A stretch of 64,000 nt of DNA from positions 1,178,001-1,242,000 of the forward strand of contig NZ_CP175511.1 of the NCBI RefSeq assembly GCF_046058945.1, read 5' to 3'. Positions 60,486-64,000 of this stretch are shown here, in pieces. Position numbers and translations under genes: made by a program. The stretch comes from Brochothrix campestris (GTDB lineage Bacteria; Bacillota; Bacilli; Lactobacillales; Listeriaceae). The stretch's first letter is position 1. Each line of letters begins with the position of its first letter. A model generated the notes under the pieces. That model ran no database searches and was not told the origin of the DNA. It saw nothing but the letters and a program-made list of their open reading frames with translations.

Positions 60486-61136
60486 CTAGCCTAATTTAAC
60501 TTCAAGACGTTTAGCAACAAGTGATAGGGCATAACAGACGATAAAGTAAAATGCAGCCATCGCAACAAACATCGGGATGACGAATGATGTGTCTTGACCG
60601 TAGATTATTTTAGCGTTATGCGTTACTTCGGGCAACGCAATGACAACCGCTAGCGAGGTATCTTTGATGAGTGAAATGAACTGGCTAACAATCGGTGGAA
60701 TCATCTTGCGTAATGCTTGAGGCATCACAACACTGAACATTGCCTGCAAATAGGTTAATCCGGTTGAGCGAGCAGCCTCCATTTGTCCCTTAGGGATTGA
60801 TTTCAAACCACCACGAATGATTTCGGACACCATCGCCGATTCAAAAACGGTCATTGCCGCCACTACAGACCAAAAAATATCAAGGCGGACGCCGATTTTT
60901 GGCAGGGCGAAATAGGTAAAGAAGATAATTAACAACAACGGCAAGTTGCGGATAACGTCGGTAATAACACCAACACTTTTTGAAACATATGGCATCTTCA
61001 TGTAACGAACCAATCCAATGATACTACCGATAATAAAACTAAAGATAATCGCTATCAAAGCGACAAGAACAGTCATCCATAATCCTTCTAATAAAAAACG
61101 GATGTTGATCCAACTGTAAGCTCCAACAAAATCCAT
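60486..61136 (-). CDS. glnP: Polar amino acid ABC transporter permease (GlnP type)
   Basis: A 216-residue permease of the HisM/GlnP family with five membrane segments. The EAA loop reads STGLTYLQAMFSVVMPQALRKMIPP in two adjoining parts near residues 130-155. It pairs with the other permease and the ATPase for uptake of glutamine or a similar amino acid. Gene order ATPase, binding protein, permease, permease matches the glnQHMP operon of Bacillus; the symbol is given on that basis. It starts 12 bases after the preceding permease gene. Confidence 0.85.
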   Translation of the reverse strand: MDFVGAYSWINIRFLLEGLWMTVLVALIAIIFSFIIGSIIGLVRYMKMPYVSKSVGVITDVIRNLPLLLIIFFTYFALPKIGVRLDIFWSVVAAMTVFESAMVSEIIRGGLKSIPKGQMEAARSTGLTYLQAMFSVVMPQALRKMIPPIVSQFISLIKDTSLAVVIALPEVTHNAKIIYGQDTSFVIPMFVAMAAFYFIVCYALSLVAKRLEVKLG

Positions 61137-61148
61137 GATGACTCCTCC

Positions 61149-61796
61149 TTAATCGCTAATTGACCAGCGTTTTTCTAAATTGTTCATTAAATAGCTTAAT
61201 GGCAAGGTTAAAATCAAGTAAAAACAAGCGACCACGATATAAGTTTCGAATACATTAAAATTAACCGATGAAATCAAATCGCCTTGGTACATCAAATCGA
61301 GACCAGCCACCATCGCTAAAATAGATGAGTTTTTTACAAGGTTGATAAATTGGTTGCCCAATGGCGGCACAACAATTTTTATTGCTTGCGGCAACACAAT
61401 GCTAGTCATCGTTTCGCTATAACTTAAACCTGTTGAACGACCTGCTTCCATCTGCCCTTTGGGTACCGATAAAATACCAGCTCGAACTGTTTCAGCAATA
61501 AAAGCCGACGTATAAAGCGTTAGGCCAATCGTACCGGCTGTAAAGCCATTAATGTTGAAAAAATACATTGGAATAACGACATAAAAGAACATCACGATAA
61601 TGAGTAAGGGAATATTACGGAAAAATTCAACATAGGTTGAAGCGAGTCCGCGTGCAAGTTTTGATTGTGAAATTTGTAATATTGCCATCACGACACCAAT
61701 AATCAAGCTACAGACGAGGGCAATGACACTCGATAAAAGGGTGAATAAAAAGCCGCTAAGTAAGGCTTCGTAATTAGTTGTTAAAATTGAGAACAT
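61149..61796 (-). CDS. glnM: Polar amino acid ABC transporter permease (GlnM type)
   Basis: A 215-residue permease similar to its neighbour. Five membrane segments are visible, and the EAA loop reads STGLSYSETMTSIVLPQAIK. The two would form a heterodimeric channel. It lies 15 bases after the binding protein gene and 12 before the second permease gene, so all are in one transcript. Confidence 0.85.
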   Translation of the reverse strand: MFSILTTNYEALLSGFLFTLLSSVIALVCSLIIGVVMAILQISQSKLARGLASTYVEFFRNIPLLIIVMFFYVVIPMYFFNINGFTAGTIGLTLYTSAFIAETVRAGILSVPKGQMEAGRSTGLSYSETMTSIVLPQAIKIVVPPLGNQFINLVKNSSILAMVAGLDLMYQGDLISSVNFNVFETYIVVACFYLILTLPLSYLMNNLEKRWSISD

Positions 61797-61811
61797 CGAA
61801 TACCCCTTTCT

Positions 61812-62597
61812 TTAGTCGTTTTCTGGGATCCATTTATCATATATTTTTTGATACGTACCATTCTTTTTTAAGGTGACAAGTGCCGTGTTTATGTCTTTAA
61901 CAAAGGCTTCCTGTCCCTTATTAACAGCAATTCCATACGGTTCATCCGTAAAATTACCACCAACGACTGCATAGCTGTTATCTTGTGCGACCATTCCGTA
62001 TAAAATACCACTATCGGTGGTCATTGCATCACCCTGCTTCGATTTTAAAGCAGTGAAGGCTTCAGAATAATTTTCCAATTCTAATATTTTCGCTTTAGGT
62101 GCTAACTTACGAATATTAACAGCCGAGGTCGACCCTTTGACTGCTAACACTGTTGTCTTTTCGTTTAAATCAGTGACAGACTTAATGGGACTGCCTTTTT
62201 TTACAAGCAGCGACTGACCACCATCAAAATAAACATCTGAGAAGTCGACTATTTTTTGGCGATCAGGCGTAATGGACATCGTCGCAATTATCGCATCGAT
62301 ATTACCGTTTTTCAATAGTGGAATCCGGGTTTTCGATGTCACTTCCACGAAACTAGCGGTAGCGTCTTTTCCAGCTATTTCAGTAGTTAAGGCCTTTGCA
62401 ATATCAATGTCGAAGCCTTCAATATTACCTGTCGCAATATTTGTTAAACCGAATAAACGTGTATCTGTTTTCACACCCCATGCAATCGCCGGCTTTGTTT
62501 CAAGTCGTTCACTAATATCAACCGATGCCACTTGGTTGCCACAGGCAGCCAGTGTCAGTGTTGCGAGTGAAAAGACAGTGAGTAGTAGTTTTTTCAT
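61812..62597 (-). CDS. glnH: Glutamine-type ABC transporter substrate-binding lipoprotein
   Basis: A 261-residue lipoprotein. The ATG at 62597 follows GAGGGGG and gives a signal peptide ending with lipobox LAAC (Cys about residue 19). The mature protein is a type II binding protein: GNIEGFDIDIAKAL, RIPLLKNGNIDAIIATMSITPDRQK in adjoining parts, and the C-terminal KNGTYQKIYDKW. The Arg and Asp that hold the amino acid backbone are in the expected TPDR and DSGI places. It collects glutamine or a related amino acid outside the membrane. Confidence 0.9.
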   Translation of the reverse strand: MKKLLLTVFSLATLTLAACGNQVASVDISERLETKPAIAWGVKTDTRLFGLTNIATGNIEGFDIDIAKALTTEIAGKDATASFVEVTSKTRIPLLKNGNIDAIIATMSITPDRQKIVDFSDVYFDGGQSLLVKKGSPIKSVTDLNEKTTVLAVKGSTSAVNIRKLAPKAKILELENYSEAFTALKSKQGDAMTTDSGILYGMVAQDNSYAVVGGNFTDEPYGIAVNKGQEAFVKDINTALVTLKKNGTYQKIYDKWIPEND

Positions 62598-62613
62598 TGC
62601 CATCCCCCTCATT

Positions 62614-63342
62614 TTAGTGGTTAATAATCTTGCTTAAAAATTGACGTGCACGTTCTTCTTTGGGCCCATCATAAAATGCAACTGCTTCACGGTCTTCGAG
62701 TACGGTTCCTTGGTCCATAAAAATAACACGGTCGGCCACTTCACGGGCAAAGCCCATTTCATGTGTCACGACGATCATTGTCATCCCATCTTGTGCTAAA
62801 CGTTTCATTACATCTAAAACTTCCCCTATCATTTCGGGATCGAGTGCTGATGTCGGTTCATCGAACAGCATCACCTCAGGTTCCATTGCTAATCCACGAG
62901 CAATTGCCACCCGCTGTTGTTGCCCACCTGATAAACTGGCTGGATAAACATTCGCTTTATCAGCTAAACCAACCTTTTCGAGTAAGGCTAACCCGGTTTG
63001 AATGGCTTGTTCCTTGGTTTTTTTCAAGACCTTTATCGGTGCTAACGTAATGTTTTCTAAGACTGTTTTATGAGGATACAAGTTAAAATGTTGAAACACC
63101 ATGCCGACATTTTTACGAACAATGTTAATATCTGTCCCTTTGCTATGTAAATCATAATTGTTAACGAGTAAATGTCCGGAACTGATTTCTTCTAAACCGT
63201 TGATTGTACGTAACATTGTACTTTTACCGGAACCAGAAGGCCCAATAACTACAACAACCTCACCTTTAGTTATTTCGAGGTTAATCCCACGCAAGGCGTG
63301 GTATTCGCCGTAATATTTATCGACATTTTTAAATTCAATCAT
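62614..63342 (-). CDS. glnQ: Polar amino acid ABC transporter ATP-binding protein
   Basis: A 242-residue ATPase. The ATG at 63342 with AAGGAGG is chosen over the longer frame. Walker A is GPSGSGKSTMLR, the Q-loop is MVFQHFNLY, the signature is LSGGQQQRVAIARGLA, Walker B is VMLFDEPTSALDPE and the switch is VTHEMGFA. It is first in the four-gene operon behind a strong promoter (63389-63417). No GlnR box was found in front of it. Confidence 0.93.
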   Translation of the reverse strand: MIEFKNVDKYYGEYHALRGINLEITKGEVVVVIGPSGSGKSTMLRTINGLEEISSGHLLVNNYDLHSKGTDINIVRKNVGMVFQHFNLYPHKTVLENITLAPIKVLKKTKEQAIQTGLALLEKVGLADKANVYPASLSGGQQQRVAIARGLAMEPEVMLFDEPTSALDPEMIGEVLDVMKRLAQDGMTMIVVTHEMGFAREVADRVIFMDQGTVLEDREAVAFYDGPKEERARQFLSKIINH

Positions 63343-63388
63343 GTTGTGCCTCCTTAGTTGTATTGCAAGAATTGTTAGAATACTCTCA

Positions 63389-63417
63389 ATTTTATGCCTA
63401 CCATCACCTTTTGTCAA
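63389..63417 (-). promoter_or_regulatory. Promoter of the glnQHMP operon
   Basis: On the minus strand: perfect TTGACA (63412-63417), an exact 17-base spacer and TAAAAT (63389-63394), about 45 bases before glnQ. Confidence 0.7.
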
Positions 63418-63490
63418 TAGTATTTCTTAAGTTACCTTCGGTTAACCATAAGTACTTCTTATAACATTGGTGCTATTATGTTTTACTAGA

Positions 63491-63519
63491 TTGATTTTAC
63501 TTGCTTTTGTTGATATAAT
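63491..63519 (+). promoter_or_regulatory. Promoter of the ABC-F gene
   Basis: TTGATT (63491-63496), an exact 17-base spacer, an extended TGA and a perfect TATAAT (63514-63519). Confidence 0.7.
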
Positions 63520-63564
63520 AGAGTTTATGGAATAAAAACGATATGAAAGAGGGTAACAAAACAG

Positions 63565-64000
63565 ATGACAATCACAGTAAGTAATGTCGGACTGCGTTTT
63601 TCTGACAAAAAACTATTTGAAGATATAACAATGAAATTCACACCAGGTAACTGCTATGGCCTTATCGGCGCAAACGGTGCTGGAAAATCAACATTCTTGA
63701 AAATTCTTTCAGGTGAAATTGAAGCACAAACAGGCGATGTTCATATCACTCCAGGTGAACGTTTAGCGGTTTTAAAACAAGATCACTTTGAATTTGAAGA
63801 GCACCGTGTGCTTGATGTTGTTATTATGGGGCATCAAAAATTGTACGCAATTATGGAAGAAAAGAATGCTATTTATATGAAAGAAGATTTTACTGATGCA
63901 GATGGTCTTCGTGCCGCTGAACTTGAAGGTGAATTCGGCGAAATGGGCGGTTGGGAATCTGAATCAGATGCAGCAATCCTCTTAAAAGGCTTAGGTATTT
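63565..64000 (+). CDS. ABC-F ATPase, YkpA/YbiT-like, 3' end outside window
   Basis: The first 145 residues of an ABC-F protein; the frame runs off the window. It starts MTITVSNVGLRFSDKKLFED with Walker A GANGAGKSTFLK and GERLAVLKQDHFEF, close to the Bacillus YkpA and E. coli YbiT proteins. ABC-F proteins act on the ribosome E site as translation factors or, in some subfamilies, give antibiotic resistance; this group is housekeeping. The ATG at 63565 follows GAGGG with slightly long spacing. Confidence 0.88.
   Translation, partial: MTITVSNVGLRFSDKKLFEDITMKFTPGNCYGLIGANGAGKSTFLKILSGEIEAQTGDVHITPGERLAVLKQDHFEFEEHRVLDVVIMGHQKLYAIMEEKNAIYMKEDFTDADGLRAAELEGEFGEMGGWESESDAAILLKGLGI

Noticed and set aside
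63343..63480. GlnR or CodY box before glnQ
   Set aside because: The best GlnR-like match has several mismatches in the fixed bases, and the best CodY-like match has four, which is within chance for AT-rich DNA.
1..64000. CRISPR arrays, rRNA, tRNA and T-box or other known riboswitches
   Set aside because: No regular repeat-spacer pattern, conserved rRNA or tRNA shape, or known riboswitch core was seen by eye. A covariance-model scan was not possible.

Overview
The window comes from a low-GC Gram-positive bacterium of the Bacillales/Lactobacillales border. The best fit is the family Listeriaceae, probably Brochothrix or a close relative. This is an inference from gene order and protein similarity recalled from memory, not from a search. 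The main clues are three tandem type I signal peptidases followed by rbgA-rnhB-dprA-topA-xerC-codY, plsY next to parE-parC, miaA followed by glnR-glnA, mutS-mutL, and pdxST divergent from a MocR-type pdxR.

Layout. 1-4894 (+) is the end of a wall teichoic acid or surface polysaccharide cluster: glycosyltransferase, small HTH protein, an alpha/beta-hydrolase-like protein, a TagG/TagH-like exporter and UDP-GlcNAc 2-epimerase. 5052-8346 (-) holds a LysR regulator and a large AraC regulator with a GH39-like tail. 8495-12950 (+) holds an M20 amidohydrolase with an MFS exporter, then an ABC exporter. 13032-24447 (+) is a long housekeeping stretch: ROK protein, three signal peptidases, rbgA, rnhB, dprA, topA, xerC, codY, a thioesterase and a YneQ-GalM fusion. 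plsY is convergent on it, and parE-parC-GDPD-miaA-glnR-glnA follow. 33640-34680 is a scar with a decayed integrase and a candidate small RNA. 34679-49027 returns to core genes: a DUF1801 protein, a cyclophilin lipoprotein, ymdB-ricA-mutS, a broken MFS gene, mutL, pdxST/pdxR, pncA, an unknown protein and a transaldolase-family enzyme.

49091-54800 is the accessory part of the window and is visibly AT-rich. It contains an Mga-like regulator, a 34-residue membrane peptide, a secreted polymorphic-toxin-like locus with an immunity-like gene, a serine resolvase and a dead IS30-family transposase. The toxin is split exactly at a run of nine A residues, so its secretion half and toxin half lie in different frames. 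A short repeat occurs on both sides of this block.

54801-64000 contains a CcpA-linked alanine uptake and oxidation pair (cycA-like, ald), a class II aldolase, a 26-residue membrane peptide, murB, an unknown protein, a glutamine-type ABC importer operon (glnQHMP order) and the start of an ABC-F gene.

Regulation can be read at several places: two GlnR boxes before glnRA, a LexA box before parE, cre sites before the transaldolase and alanine genes, and many intrinsic terminators between convergent genes. No rRNA, tRNA or CRISPR array was seen.
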